Of a DNA stretch of 35,506 bases, positions 14,406-23,010 are shown piece by piece. Below the pieces are notes generated by a model, which was given only the letters and a program-made list of their open reading frames with translations, was not told the DNA's origin and did not search any database. The stretch comes from an uncultured Pelagibacteraceae bacterium (GTDB lineage Bacteria > Pseudomonadota > Alphaproteobacteria > Pelagibacterales > Pelagibacteraceae). Position 1 is the stretch's first letter. The number at the start of each line of letters is the position of its first letter. The stretch covers positions 1 to 35,506 of the forward strand of contig CACNRD010000010.1 of assembly GCA_902622795.1 (NCBI GenBank). The letters run 5' to 3'. The position numbers and the translations under genes are program-made.

Positions 14406-15455
14406 CACATCCCCATCCTTTACAATATAGTCCTTGCCTTCTAGTCTCATTTTTCCATTAGTTTTAGAATTCACCCAACCGTCATTTGAAATAAAATCTT
14501 CGTAGGAAATTGTTTCAGCTCTTATAAATCCTTTTTCAAAATCTGTGTGAATCTCACCAGCAGCCTTTGGAGCAGTACAATTTTTTTGAATTGTCCAAGC
14601 TCTAGTTTCCTCTGGACCAGACGTAAAATAAGTATCGAGTTCTAAAATTTTATATCCTTTTTGAATTAGCATGCTTAATCCTGTGTCTTTTAAGCCTATC
14701 ATATCCATATAATTTTTTTTCTCTTCGTTTTCTAATTCATTTATTTGATTTTCAATATCAGCTGAAACTATTAAAGTATTTTCTGTTCCATATTTCTCAA
14801 TAAAAGCATTTGTATAATGATTACCCTCTTTGACACTTTGTTCATCAACATTACAAACAAATATCTTAGGTTTAATGGATAATAATCCACTTTGATTTAG
14901 TTGTTTTGTCTCAAATTGAGATTTGAGAACAGATATATCTTTATCGTTATTTATACAATCTAGTGCAATTTCTAAAATTTTAAGTTGCTCTTCCTCTACA
15001 TTTTTTTTGTTATTTTTTTCTAATCTTTTTTGTATAGATTCTAAATCTGCAAGCATCATTTCTGTTTCTATAATCTCTAAATCTCTAATGGGATCAACAG
15101 TTGGGTTAACGTTTTGAATATCATCAGAGTCGAAGCATCTAATCATATGAATTACAGCATCTACCTCTCTTATATGAGAAAGAAATTTATTTCCCAAACC
15201 TTCACCTTTTGAGGCACCTTTAACAAGGCCAGCTATATCAACAAATGAAATCGTTGTATTAATTGTTTTTTTTGAATTAGAAACTTTAGATAATTTTTCA
15301 AGTCGCTCGTCTGGAACTGGAACAACACCTACATTAGGGTCTATAGTGCAGAAGGGGAAGTTTGCAGCCTGAGCTTTACTTGAATTTGTAAGTGCATTGA
15401 ATAAAGTAGATTTACCAACGTTGGGCAAACCAACTATTCCACATTTAAAACTCAT
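14382..15455 (-). CDS. ychF: Ribosome-associated ATPase YchF (Obg family)
   Basis: 357 residues. YchF/OLA1 proteins are P-loop NTPases of the Obg class that prefer ATP and bind ribosomes, with roles in translation and oxidative stress response. The Walker A motif GLPNVGKST is at residues 9-17, the G3 motif [17 protein letters not shown] follows, and the C-terminal TGS domain ([14 protein letters not shown] through KDGDVLNF) is complete. The G4 position reads NVDE instead of NKxD, as expected for ATP-preferring YchF. It is coupled to pth by a one-base TAATG overlap and ends inside the 3' end of convergent petC. Confidence 0.97.
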   Translation of the reverse strand: MSFKCGIVGLPNVGKSTLFNALTNSSKAQAANFPFCTIDPNVGVVPVPDERLEKLSKVSNSKKTINTTISFVDIAGLVKGASKGEGLGNKFLSHIREVDAVIHMIRCFDSDDIQNVNPTVDPIRDLEIIETEMMLADLESIQKRLEKNNKKNVEEEQLKILEIALDCINNDKDISVLKSQFETKQLNQSGLLSIKPKIFVCNVDEQSVKEGNHYTNAFIEKYGTENTLIVSADIENQINELENEEKKNYMDMIGLKDTGLSMLIQKGYKILELDTYFTSGPEETRAWTIQKNCTAPKAAGEIHTDFEKGFIRAETISYEDFISNDGWVNSKTNGKMRLEGKDYIVKDGDVLNFRFNT

Positions 15456-16015
15456 TATTTATTATTTACTGTACTTGAAAATAAATCTAATTTTTTATTC
15501 ACCAATATTGAAATTGAGTCTGTAATATCGTTTGTAATTTTTTCCAACCCTAGGATTTCATCCTCATCAAAATTTTGTAAAACATAATCGCTAACTTCCA
15601 TATTTTCTTTTGGCTTACCAATCCCAACTCTTACTCTTGAGTAGTCTTTGCCAATAAATTTATCGATTGAGGCGATACCGTTGTGTCCTGCACTTGATCC
15701 TCCAAACTTTGCTTTAATTTTTCCAAATTCAACATCTAAATCATCATGGAAAACAATTACATCTTCAGCATCAATTTTAAAATATTCAATGAGTTCTCGA
15801 ATACATATTCCAGAATTATTCATAAAAGTTAACGGCTTAATTGCATAAACCTTCTGTTCAGCTACGTTACCAGTTGTAAGCAATCCTTTAAATTTTGGTT
15901 TTTGTTTTGATAAGCCAAATTTTTTATTAATGGAGTCGATTATTTTGAAACCGACATTATGTCTGTTATTTTCACTATCTGGAGTTGGGTTACCTAAACC
16001 TACAAATAAAAGCAT
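15455..16015 (-). CDS. pth: Peptidyl-tRNA hydrolase
   Basis: 186 residues. Pth recycles peptidyl-tRNA released from stalled ribosomes. The family signature is clear: FVGLGNP with N at the start, NRHNVGF with the catalytic His near residue 22, KPLTFMNNSG, FHDDLD with a catalytic Asp, and GGSSAGHNGI. It lies between rplY and ychF; the same rplY-pth-ychF order is common in Alphaproteobacteria. Its stop overlaps the ychF start, and it starts 41 bp after the rplY stop. Confidence 0.97.
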   Translation of the reverse strand: MLLFVGLGNPTPDSENNRHNVGFKIIDSINKKFGLSKQKPKFKGLLTTGNVAEQKVYAIKPLTFMNNSGICIRELIEYFKIDAEDVIVFHDDLDVEFGKIKAKFGGSSAGHNGIASIDKFIGKDYSRVRVGIGKPKENMEVSDYVLQNFDEDEILGLEKITNDITDSISILVNKKLDLFSSTVNNK

Positions 16016-16056
16016 ATAATGGATTTTAGTGGGAAGTAAATTTCAATTTTGATAAC

Positions 16057-16770
16057 TTATTTTTTTTCTTCAGCAGGTTTTTTATCTTCACCTTCTTTTT
16101 TATCACCTTCAGCTGCAGGCTTATCACCATCTGCAGGGGCACCTTCTGCTCCTGCCGCTCCTTCTTCACCTTCAGCCGCTTCTGCTTCTGCTGGTTTTTC
16201 AGGTTCTTTCATTACAGTTGGAGCCGCTAAAGTTGCAATTACAAAGTCCCTTCCTTGAATTGTGGGTGTTACTTCTTCATCTAAGCTTATAGATGAAATT
16301 TTAAAACTCTCACCAATATCAATTCCATCTAAATCTATCACAAGATTTTCAGGAATTTTCTCACTTGGACATTTTAATTCAACTTTTCTTCTTACGATAT
16401 TTAATACACCACCTCTTTTAAGACCTGGTGAGCTTTCGTGATTAATGAATTTAACTGGAACTTCAATTTTAATCTTAACACCTTGAACCACTCTTAAGAA
16501 ATCTACATGAATAGGTTCATCTGTTATAATGTCATATTTTATTTCTTTGGGAAGAACATTTTGTGTTTTGCCATCAACATTTAAAGCAATAATGTTTGAT
16601 AAAAAATTTTCTTTTTCAATTAATGATTTTAATAATTTTTTCGAAATTGCTACTTTTTCATTTTGAGCCTCACCACCATAAATTATAGCAGGCACATTCC
16701 CATTGTCTCTTAGGGAACTTAGTTCACCTTTAGTTTTAGTATTTCTAATATTGGCTTCTAATGTATTCAT
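16057..16770 (-). CDS. rplY: 50S ribosomal protein L25/general stress protein Ctc
   Basis: 237 residues. The N-terminal L25 domain (about residues 1-92) binds 5S rRNA: SLRDNGNVPAIIYGG and the EPIHVDFLRV segment are typical. The following Ctc/TL5 domain (about 93-185) includes NHESSPGLKRGGVLN and VTPTIQGRDFVIATL. The last ~50 residues are a low-complexity tail of Glu, Ala, Gly, Pro and Lys, probably disordered; such tails are seen in other alphaproteobacterial L25 proteins. It lies 45 bp after the prs stop, with three CTTGA repeats in the gap, and precedes pth. Confidence 0.95.
   Translation of the reverse strand: MNTLEANIRNTKTKGELSSLRDNGNVPAIIYGGEAQNEKVAISKKLLKSLIEKENFLSNIIALNVDGKTQNVLPKEIKYDIITDEPIHVDFLRVVQGVKIKIEVPVKFINHESSPGLKRGGVLNIVRRKVELKCPSEKIPENLVIDLDGIDIGESFKISSISLDEEVTPTIQGRDFVIATLAAPTVMKEPEKPAEAEAAEGEEGAAGAEGAPADGDKPAAEGDKKEGEDKKPAEEKK
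16060..16209 (-). other. Low-complexity, locally GC-rich tail of rplY
   Basis: The last 50 codons encode almost only Glu, Ala, Gly, Pro, Asp and Lys, with repeated AEG, PAE and GDK-like units. The DNA is noticeably richer in G+C than its surroundings because of Ala/Gly/Pro codons. This is a length-variable disordered tail, not a separate gene; the apparent frame on the opposite strand (Ser/Ala/Pro-rich) is its shadow. Confidence 0.85.
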
Positions 16771-16815
16771 AAAATCAAGGGTTTTTAGCTCAAGATCCTT
16801 AATAACTCAAGGTAA

Positions 16816-17748
16816 TTATTTAAATAAATCAGAAACAGACGTTGAGTTTGATATTCTTTTAATAGCTTCTCCCATCAAGGCTGAAATAGAGAGAACTTCA
16901 ATGTTTTTAGCACTCTTGGTTTTGTTTTTATTATCAATTGTATCTGTGATTACTAAATTTTTAATTACTGAATTTTTTATTTTTTTTATAGCTTCTCCAC
17001 TTAAAACACCGTGAGTGATATAAACATAAACTTCTTTTGCTCCTCGGTTCTTTAAAGCTTTAGCTGCATTAACTATAGTTCCGCCTGAGTCAATGATATC
17101 ATCTACTATTATACAAGTTTTACCTTTCACCTCTCCAATGATATTCATTACTTGAGATTGACCAGGCTTTGGTCTTCTTTTATCAACAATTGCAAGACCA
17201 ACATTTAAAATTTTTCCAAGTGCTCTAGCTCTTTCAGTACCCCCTACATCAGGTGCAATACATACAATATTTTTACTTTTAATATTTTTTTTTACATGCC
17301 TTGCAAAAATGGGTGTTGAAAATAGGTTGTCGACTGGAATATCAAAAAAACCTTGAATTTGGCCTGCATGTAAATCAACCGTCACGACTCTGTCTGCTCC
17401 AGCTTTTGTGATTAAATTTGAAACAAGTTTTGCTGAAATAGATGTTCTAGGCACTACTTTTCTATCTTGTCTAGCATAACCGAAGTATGGAATAACAGCT
17501 GTTATATTTTTAGCAGATGATCTTTTTAAAGCATCTATACATAACAAAAGTTCCATTAAATTGTCGTTGGCAGGAGATGATATAGACTGAATGATAAAAA
17601 TACTATTACCTCTAATGTTTTCATTTAATTCAATATAAATTTCACCATCAGCAAAATTTCTAATGCTTGAATTAACTAGTTTAGATTTTAAGAATTTAGC
17701 AATATCTTTACTTAAAGGCTTGTTGCTAGTTCCTGATAATAATTTCAT
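16816..17748 (-). CDS. prs: Ribose-phosphate pyrophosphokinase (PRPP synthetase)
   Basis: 310 residues, the normal length. Prs makes PRPP from ribose 5-phosphate and ATP for nucleotide, histidine and tryptophan synthesis. Conserved segments include [27 protein letters not shown] with the ATP-binding flexible region, [16 protein letters not shown], and the PRPP-binding loop [12 protein letters not shown]. It sits in the lgt-midA-pgeF-prs-rplY-pth-ychF minus-strand run, 11 bp after the pgeF stop. The placement upstream of rplY and pth recurs in many bacteria. Confidence 0.97.
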   Translation of the reverse strand: MKLLSGTSNKPLSKDIAKFLKSKLVNSSIRNFADGEIYIELNENIRGNSIFIIQSISSPANDNLMELLLCIDALKRSSAKNITAVIPYFGYARQDRKVVPRTSISAKLVSNLITKAGADRVVTVDLHAGQIQGFFDIPVDNLFSTPIFARHVKKNIKSKNIVCIAPDVGGTERARALGKILNVGLAIVDKRRPKPGQSQVMNIIGEVKGKTCIIVDDIIDSGGTIVNAAKALKNRGAKEVYVYITHGVLSGEAIKKIKNSVIKNLVITDTIDNKNKTKSAKNIEVLSISALMGEAIKRISNSTSVSDLFK

Positions 17749-17759
17749 TTGAAAAGAAC

Positions 17760-18518
17760 CTAATAAAGCATAATTATTGAAATATTTCTACCATAATCAT
17801 CATGTTTTAAACTTAAAGCTCTTCTTGCACTGAAGAATTTGTTCCTAAAATCAAATGTATCGATTTTAATTTTTTCAATTTTTTTTAACTTATTCTTCAA
17901 AAGTATTGATTTTACGTAGTTTGATAAATTAAAATATAACTTTTTACGCTTTATTCTAAAAAAAATTTTGTTTCTTCTATTTTTTTTTAAAAATTTATTT
18001 TTGAAGTCATTTTGAACTTCATAGTTATCAATTGAAATAGAAGGGCCTATTACTGCAGTAATATTTTTTGGCTTAGATCCTTTTTTAATCATAAATTTAA
18101 TAACTTTATCAACTATTCCTTTGTATGCTCCTTTCCAGCCAGCATGAATTGCTGCAATTATTTTTTTTTGGCTATCATAAATCAGAATTGGCACACAGTC
18201 TGCAGTTAGAATAGCAATTGGTAAGTTTTTTTGATTAGTGATTACCGCATCCACTTTTGGTTTTGATTTAAATTGATATTTTTCATCAATATAAATAAAT
18301 TTATTACTATGAATTTGATTAAGTAGAAAAATATTTTTAGCAGATTTTTTTATTTTTTTTCTTACTAGTTCTAAATTTTTTCTAACATTACTTGATTTGT
18401 CTTTTGATCCTGGTCCACAATTAAGACTTTTATAAATATTTCTTGATATGCCACCCTCACTATTAAAAAAGCCATGTCTTAAACTTTTTATCTTTGAAAG
18501 TTTTTTAGATTTAATCAC
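17760..18518 (-). CDS. pgeF: PgeF/YfiH-family (DUF152) multicopper-oxidase-like protein
   Basis: 252 residues starting at a GTG that overlaps the midA stop by 8 bp. The family (LACC1/YfiH/YlmD) was first called polyphenol oxidase; some members act as purine nucleoside enzymes, and E. coli PgeF trims mis-incorporated L-Ser from peptidoglycan precursors. Conserved elements are HGFFNSEGG with GVS-like sequence (GGISRN), LNQIHSN with a metal-binding His, [11 protein letters not shown] and [13 protein letters not shown], which carry the Cys and His of the active site. Which reaction applies here is not decidable from sequence. It sits between midA and prs. Confidence 0.9.
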   Translation of the reverse strand: MIKSKKLSKIKSLRHGFFNSEGGISRNIYKSLNCGPGSKDKSSNVRKNLELVRKKIKKSAKNIFLLNQIHSNKFIYIDEKYQFKSKPKVDAVITNQKNLPIAILTADCVPILIYDSQKKIIAAIHAGWKGAYKGIVDKVIKFMIKKGSKPKNITAVIGPSISIDNYEVQNDFKNKFLKKNRRNKIFFRIKRKKLYFNLSNYVKSILLKNKLKKIEKIKIDTFDFRNKFFSARRALSLKHDDYGRNISIIMLY

Positions 18519-19566
18519 TTTGAAATCCTGTTTGAAATTTATTATTTTTGGTTTTTATAAGCATAACTTTGAACAATTCACCCATCTGCTTTTCATCTAT
18601 CAGTCGTCTTATTCTAAAAAATAAGTCAGTTTTTTTTGAAAAAGCTATGTCATTACTCACAATCTCAGCTCTTTGAAGAATTCCCATACTTGTTAAGAAT
18701 TTTTTTTGAGTCGTTACAAGGGTATCTAAGTTTTTATATTGATTAATAAATTTTTGAAATAAATTAAAGTTAATATTGTAAGTAATATCAGACTCACCAA
18801 TATTTTCTAATATGTCTGAGTATTTATGATTATTTACTGCTTGAAGAGTATCCTGCATTTTTTGATTTAAGTAACCATAATCTAAGATTAGTATTCCACC
18901 TTCACTTTTTTCAATTATATCACCTATAATTTTTAAATACTTGAAAGCATCAGGAGAATATTCAATTACATTTTGCTCTTTTGAAATTTCAAAATTTAAT
19001 TTTTCCTCAGTTAATTTAATATTTGTTTTAATTTCATTAAATTTTGCTTCTTTAGGATTTGTAAGATCTACAAATTTTTCATACCAGCCATCTTGTCTTT
19101 TAAAAAACTGTTTTATTGGCAAAGCATCAAAAAATTCGTTTGCTAGAAAAATAGTAGGTTCTCTATAATTTTCTTCTAAATCTTGAGTCCAAGTGATCTT
19201 CTCAGTTTTAAGATTTATTTTCTGTTGCTTAATTAGATATTGACTTTTTTCGTGTATGATAAATTTACAAGAATTAAAGTGTTCTGGAAAATTCTTTAGT
19301 GTTTCACAAATCACTTTCATCATTTCACCGTTTCCAGCACCTAACTCAATTAAATTAAACTTCTTTGGGGAGCCTAAACTTTTTAAAAAGGTAATTAACC
19401 AAATAGTTATAATTTCTGAAAAAAGTCTTGTGATATTTGGAGCAGTAATAAAATCTCCTTCCTTACCGAATGGATTTTGTTTCATATAATACCCAGAATT
19501 TTTGTCGTATAGTGCCAAATTAATAAATTGGTCTAAAGATAGGTTAGTTGATTTGCTTGTTTTCAT
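18511..19566 (-). CDS. MidA-family SAM-dependent methyltransferase (complex I assembly, NDUFAF7-like)
   Basis: 351 residues. The family includes mitochondrial NDUFAF7/MidA, which methylates an arginine of the 49-kDa (NuoD) subunit during complex I assembly. Visible are MALYD-like LALYDKNSGYYMKQNPFGKEGDFITAP at the N terminus, the SAM-binding IELGAGNGEMMKVI near residues 71-84, FLANEFFDALPIKQF, and the LDYGYLNQ segment. The start overlaps the 3' end of lgt by 23 bp and the end overlaps pgeF by 8 bp, so the operon is tightly coupled. The order lgt-midA-pgeF is widely conserved in Alphaproteobacteria. Confidence 0.92.
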   Translation of the reverse strand: MKTSKSTNLSLDQFINLALYDKNSGYYMKQNPFGKEGDFITAPNITRLFSEIITIWLITFLKSLGSPKKFNLIELGAGNGEMMKVICETLKNFPEHFNSCKFIIHEKSQYLIKQQKINLKTEKITWTQDLEENYREPTIFLANEFFDALPIKQFFKRQDGWYEKFVDLTNPKEAKFNEIKTNIKLTEEKLNFEISKEQNVIEYSPDAFKYLKIIGDIIEKSEGGILILDYGYLNQKMQDTLQAVNNHKYSDILENIGESDITYNINFNLFQKFINQYKNLDTLVTTQKKFLTSMGILQRAEIVSNDIAFSKKTDLFFRIRRLIDEKQMGELFKVMLIKTKNNKFQTGFQSD

Positions 19567-20326
19567 TTTTAAAATAAAATAGAACTAATCCAGATAATAT
19601 TAGTATTACACTTAAAATTTGTCCCATAGTTAAGTTAAACAATAAGTAACCTAACTGTTCGTCTGGAACTCTTAAAAACTCAACAGAAAATCTAAATATT
19701 GAGTAAAAAATTAAAAATAAACTTGATATCAACCCTGGCTTAAATAAAAAATTTTTGTTTTTAAAATTCATTAAAATTACAAATAAAATTATTCCTTCAA
19801 GCAGTGCCTCATATATCTGCGTGGGATGTCTTGGTAAGTTGTCTATTTGAATAAAAGTTACTGACCATGGGAGATCAGTTACTTTTCCATAAAGTTCTGA
19901 ATTTATAAAATTTGATATTCTCCCAAAAAAAATTCCGATTGGGGCGACGAGAGCCACAATATCCATATACAGAAAAGGATTTTGATTATTTCTTTTTCCA
20001 AAAATTATACTCGCAATTATAATTCCGATTAATCCACCATGAAAAGACATACCGCCTTCCCATATCTTAAAAATGTCTATTAAATTACTTAAATAGTATT
20101 CAAGATTATAAAATAATATATATCCAATTCTTCCACCTAAAATAATCCCAATAATTAAATATGTGATGTAATCGTCAAATTTTTTATTGATATCATCATT
20201 TTTAATGAATATTTTTTTTGCAACAAACCACCCTAATAAAATACCAACAATATAAGCTAATGAATACCATCTAATTTCTAAGGAAAAAATTTCAATTGCA
20301 ACTGGGTCAAAATTATTGATGAACAT
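19544..20326 (-). CDS. lgt: Prolipoprotein diacylglyceryl transferase
   Basis: 260 residues with about seven membrane helices. Lgt moves a diacylglyceryl group from phosphatidylglycerol to the lipobox cysteine of prolipoproteins. Signature segments are IRWYSLAYIVGILLGW, GGRIGYILFYN, the conserved SFHGGLIG loop with the essential His, and GRISNFINSELYG with the family's GR-N-F-N-E pattern; the C-terminal RFSVEFLRVPD is also conserved. It is first in a run that continues with midA. A TATAAT on the minus strand (20343 to 20338) could be its -10 box. The substrate phosphatidylglycerol depends on PgsA, also encoded in this window. Confidence 0.96.
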   Translation of the reverse strand: MFINNFDPVAIEIFSLEIRWYSLAYIVGILLGWFVAKKIFIKNDDINKKFDDYITYLIIGIILGGRIGYILFYNLEYYLSNLIDIFKIWEGGMSFHGGLIGIIIASIIFGKRNNQNPFLYMDIVALVAPIGIFFGRISNFINSELYGKVTDLPWSVTFIQIDNLPRHPTQIYEALLEGIILFVILMNFKNKNFLFKPGLISSLFLIFYSIFRFSVEFLRVPDEQLGYLLFNLTMGQILSVILILSGLVLFYFKNENKQIN

Positions 20327-20345
20327 TTTAATTTATAATTATAAT
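20316..20345 (+). promoter_or_regulatory. Candidate ubiK promoter with a symmetric, possibly bidirectional -10 region
   Basis: TTGATG (20316-20321, 4/6) and a perfect TATAAT (20340-20345) are 18 bases apart, predicting transcription from about 20352, 7 nt before the ATG at 20359. The core TATAATTATAAT is nearly its own reverse complement: TATAAT also reads on the minus strand from 20343 to 20338, correctly placed to start lgt transcription about 5 nt before its ATG at 20326. This supports 20359 over the upstream ATG at 20344, which falls in the -10 box. Confidence 0.5.
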
Positions 20346-20358
20346 GTATATCTCAAAT

Positions 20359-20610
20359 ATGAAAAATTCTAAATTTATAATTGATAAGTTTGCAAAACTG
20401 ATTGAGCAGGGGATAGTTTCCTCAAAAGATTTATCAGCTGAAATCTTAAATATTTTCAAATCTAAAAGAGATGAATTTGTTTTTAAAATGAAATTAACAA
20501 GCAAGGATGAATTTGATGTTCTTTCAAAACGGGTTGAGAACCTAGAAACCAAAATTAAAAAGCTTGAAAGTAAAAAAAAAACAAAAACTAAACAGGTAAA
20601 AAAATCTTAA
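20359..20610 (+). CDS. UbiK-like accessory factor (BMFP family, coiled coil)
   Basis: 83 residues from the ATG at 20359; an in-frame ATG at 20344 lies inside the likely -10 box. The protein has a helical N terminus (SKFIIDKFAKLIEQG) followed by a C-terminal coiled coil (EFDVLSKRVENLETKIKKLESKKK) and a lysine-rich tail, the layout of UbiK/YqiC proteins. In E. coli, UbiK helps ubiquinone biosynthesis with UbiJ; the Brucella homologue BMFP has membrane fusogenic activity. Identification is by architecture and weak sequence similarity. It is divergent from lgt and its 3' end overlaps the convergent histidine kinase gene by 23 bp. Confidence 0.75.
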   Translation: MKNSKFIIDKFAKLIEQGIVSSKDLSAEILNIFKSKRDEFVFKMKLTSKDEFDVLSKRVENLETKIKKLESKKKTKTKQVKKS

Positions 20611-21907
20611 CTCTTAAGCCATTCATTTTAGATTTTTCAAGTTTAATATTTCCCCCGTGGGATTTAATAATATCTGATGCGATTGATAAACCAAGTCCAA
20701 CGCTGGATTTAGAGCCAGCTCTTCCTTTATCTATTTTATAGAATGGTTTAAATACATTATCATGTTCACTTTTTGCAATACCAGGACCATCATCGTCAAT
20801 CATAATAAATAGATTGGTTTTTTTTTTATTAAGGCTTAATTCTACTTTATTTGCATATTTTAATGCGTTATCAATTAGATTATTTAGACATCTACTGATT
20901 AAATTTTTTCTACCGTTAATATAAATTCTAGATAACAAATTTTTTGAAATGTTTTCATTATTATATTTTTTGATTACCTCATCAATTAATTCTGACAAGT
21001 TGAACATTTCATCTTTCTCAGCATATGATGAGCTTGTAAATTGAAGATATTCATTTAGCATTTTTTCCATCTCATTTATGTCCTCAGTCAACTTTTCCAC
21101 TGAGTCTTTGTCTCTAATAAATGCAAGTTGTAACTTCATCCTTGTTAAAGGTGTTCTTAAATCATGACTTATACCCGACAGCATCTCTGTTCTTTGATTT
21201 AGATGTCTCTCAATTCTTTTTCTCATTTTATCAAATTCATGACCTGCCTGTCTTATTTCAAGAGCTCCAGAGGGTTTGTATTCCTCAATTTCCTCACCTT
21301 TACCGAATCTTTCTGCGGCACGTGCAAGATTGGTAATGGGCCTCGTTTGATTTTTTAAAAATATTAGAGATATGATCACCATAATTATTGCAGGTACTGT
21401 TATCCATAGCGCAAATATTCTTGCAGATGAACTTGCAACACGATCTTTTGGGACTAAAAATTTAAAATATCCATTTTTATATTTAATTCTTAAATCAATT
21501 AACTCTTTATAATTTGTTGAATCAAACCAATAGTCTTCCACCGAAAATCTTGATTTTAATTCTCTTCTTAATGTTCGATCAATTGGACTAAACCATCTTT
21601 CATTTTTTTGATCTTGTAATTTTTCATTAATTTTAACTTCAATATTTAAATCTAAAAATAAAGAAAATAAGTTATTTATCTCTTGCTTGTTATCTTCCTC
21701 ACTTTCATATGCTTCAATAAATGCACTTATTTCGTTTACCAACGTTCTTGTCATACCTTTATTAGTTTTAATCCAAAGGCTGTCAAAAAATACAATTGTG
21801 ATGATTAGCTGAAGAACAATAACAGGGACTGCAACAATTAAAAGTGCTCTGTAGAATAATCTCTTAGGTAAAACTTTTCTTAATAAATTATTCAATCCAG
21901 AGAACAT
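20588..21907 (-). CDS. EnvZ-type membrane sensor histidine kinase
   Basis: 439 residues. Two membrane helices (about 21-41 and 164-184) flank a periplasmic sensor region of ~120 residues without a recognisable fold. A HAMP linker (about 185-240) follows, then the phospho-acceptor H-box SGISHDLRTPLTRMK with His248, the N box CLNNLIDNALKYA, and the ATP-binding G boxes DDDGPGIAKSE and GSKSSVGLGLSIAS. The kinase would phosphorylate the OmpR-type regulator encoded just upstream, whose end overlaps its start by 20 bp. It is the third gene of a MarR-regulator-kinase operon. The signal sensed is unknown; a redox or envelope cue is only a guess. Confidence 0.93.
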   Translation of the reverse strand: MFSGLNNLLRKVLPKRLFYRALLIVAVPVIVLQLIITIVFFDSLWIKTNKGMTRTLVNEISAFIEAYESEEDNKQEINNLFSLFLDLNIEVKINEKLQDQKNERWFSPIDRTLRRELKSRFSVEDYWFDSTNYKELIDLRIKYKNGYFKFLVPKDRVASSSARIFALWITVPAIIMVIISLIFLKNQTRPITNLARAAERFGKGEEIEEYKPSGALEIRQAGHEFDKMRKRIERHLNQRTEMLSGISHDLRTPLTRMKLQLAFIRDKDSVEKLTEDINEMEKMLNEYLQFTSSSYAEKDEMFNLSELIDEVIKKYNNENISKNLLSRIYINGRKNLISRCLNNLIDNALKYANKVELSLNKKKTNLFIMIDDDGPGIAKSEHDNVFKPFYKIDKGRAGSKSSVGLGLSIASDIIKSHGGNIKLEKSKMNGLRVKIFLPV

Positions 21908-22565
21908 ATCCTGCTCCTCTTATGGTTTGTAAAAATTTTGGATTTTTTGGGTCAATTTCTATTTTCTTTCTTAAACGAGTTATAATCACATCAATTGATC
22001 TCTCTTTATCCAAATTAATTAGTTGACCAATGCTCTCTCTTGAAAATGTATTTCCTGGATTATTAATCATTTTTTCTAAAATCATTTTTTCTGTGTTATT
22101 AATTTTGAATTCTTTTTTGTTTTTAATAATTAGCAATTTATTTAAATCGATTTTTACATTTTCAAACTCGATAATTCTTTTTTGATCAGTTTTAATAGTT
22201 TTAGTTAAAATATTTTTAATTCTCAAAATTAATTCTTTTGGCTCAAAAGGTTTACCTAAATAATCATCTGCGCCTTGCTCAAGCCCCTCAATTCTCTCAC
22301 TTGCCTCACCTTTAGCTGTTAAAAGTATAATTGGTGTATCTAAATCTTTTTTATGGTCGTTGATAAAATCTAAACCACTTTTTCCTGACATCATTATATC
22401 TAAGATAATTAAATCAAATTTGATAATTTTTACTTTCTCTGATGCGTTTTCAGCACTATCTGAAGTTGTAACTAAAAAATTATTTTCATTTAAATATTTT
22501 TTTACTAATGATCTAATTCCTTCATCGTCATCGACCAGCAAAATGTGAGCTTTAAATTTATCCAT
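21888..22565 (-). CDS. OmpR/PetR-type response regulator
   Basis: 225 residues. The receiver domain (1-120) has the acidic pocket VDDDEG (12-14), phospho-acceptor Asp56 in LIILDIMM, and Lys105 in GKPF. The C-terminal OmpR/PhoB winged helix contains the DNA-recognition region RSIDVIITRLRKKIE and ends in the IRGAGYVLW wing. It overlaps the upstream MarR gene by 8 bp and the downstream kinase gene by 20 bp. In Rhodobacter, petR is an OmpR-type regulator paired with the MarR-like petP and needed for cytochrome bc1; the MarR-OmpR order here matches that pair. Assignment as PetR is from context, since OmpR family members look alike. Confidence 0.88.
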   Translation of the reverse strand: MDKFKAHILLVDDDEGIRSLVKKYLNENNFLVTTSDSAENASEKVKIIKFDLIILDIMMSGKSGLDFINDHKKDLDTPIILLTAKGEASERIEGLEQGADDYLGKPFEPKELILRIKNILTKTIKTDQKRIIEFENVKIDLNKLLIIKNKKEFKINNTEKMILEKMINNPGNTFSRESIGQLINLDKERSIDVIITRLRKKIEIDPKNPKFLQTIRGAGYVLWIE

Positions 22566-22995
22566 TTATAATTTTACTTAAAACATTATCGAAGTTTATT
22601 ACTTCCTCTGAACTGGAGTTTAGTAATGCATTGTAAATTCTTTTTTTCTGCTGATCAAAAACCTCTTTAAATATCTTCTTACCTTTGTCATTCAAAAATA
22701 CATGCTTAATTCTGGTGTCTCGCTCATCCTTTTGAAAGATAATTATGTCTAATTTTATCAAATCTTTTAGAACTCTATTAAGACTTTGCTTTGTGACTTT
22801 TAGTCTTTTCAATAGCTCAGATATTGAAATACCCTGATACATGGACAATAAATGGATCACCTTATGGTGTGCTAAGCCAATAGAGTATTTATCTAATATC
22901 TTTTTGGAGTCAGAGAAAGTTTCTCTATAGCTCACAAAAAGTTTTTCAATCAAATCTTTAAGCTGATCATCTTTTAAATATAAAAGTTCTTTCAT
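22558..22995 (-). CDS. MarR-family transcriptional regulator (PetP-like)
   Basis: 145 residues. The winged helix-turn-helix is visible as ISISELLKRLKVTKQSLNRVLKDLIKLDII followed by the wing sequence KDERDTRIKHVFLNDKGKK, which is characteristic of MarR proteins; helices at both ends form the dimer interface. MarR proteins usually repress or activate nearby genes in response to a small molecule. It is the first gene of an operon with the OmpR-type regulator (8-bp overlap) and kinase. It is divergent from ilvE across 70 bp, so autoregulation or control of ilvE is possible. A MarR gene coupled to an OmpR-type gene is the petP-petR arrangement. Confidence 0.88.
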   Translation of the reverse strand: MKELLYLKDDQLKDLIEKLFVSYRETFSDSKKILDKYSIGLAHHKVIHLLSMYQGISISELLKRLKVTKQSLNRVLKDLIKLDIIIFQKDERDTRIKHVFLNDKGKKIFKEVFDQQKKRIYNALLNSSSEEVINFDNVLSKIING

Positions 22996-23010
22996 TATGG
23001 GTAAGTTATA

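Noticed and set aside
16049..16258. Ser/Ala/Pro-rich plus-strand frame resembling a secreted low-complexity peptide
   Set aside because: It is the reverse complement of the Glu/Ala/Gly/Lys tail of L25, which is a real conserved gene in the other orientation.
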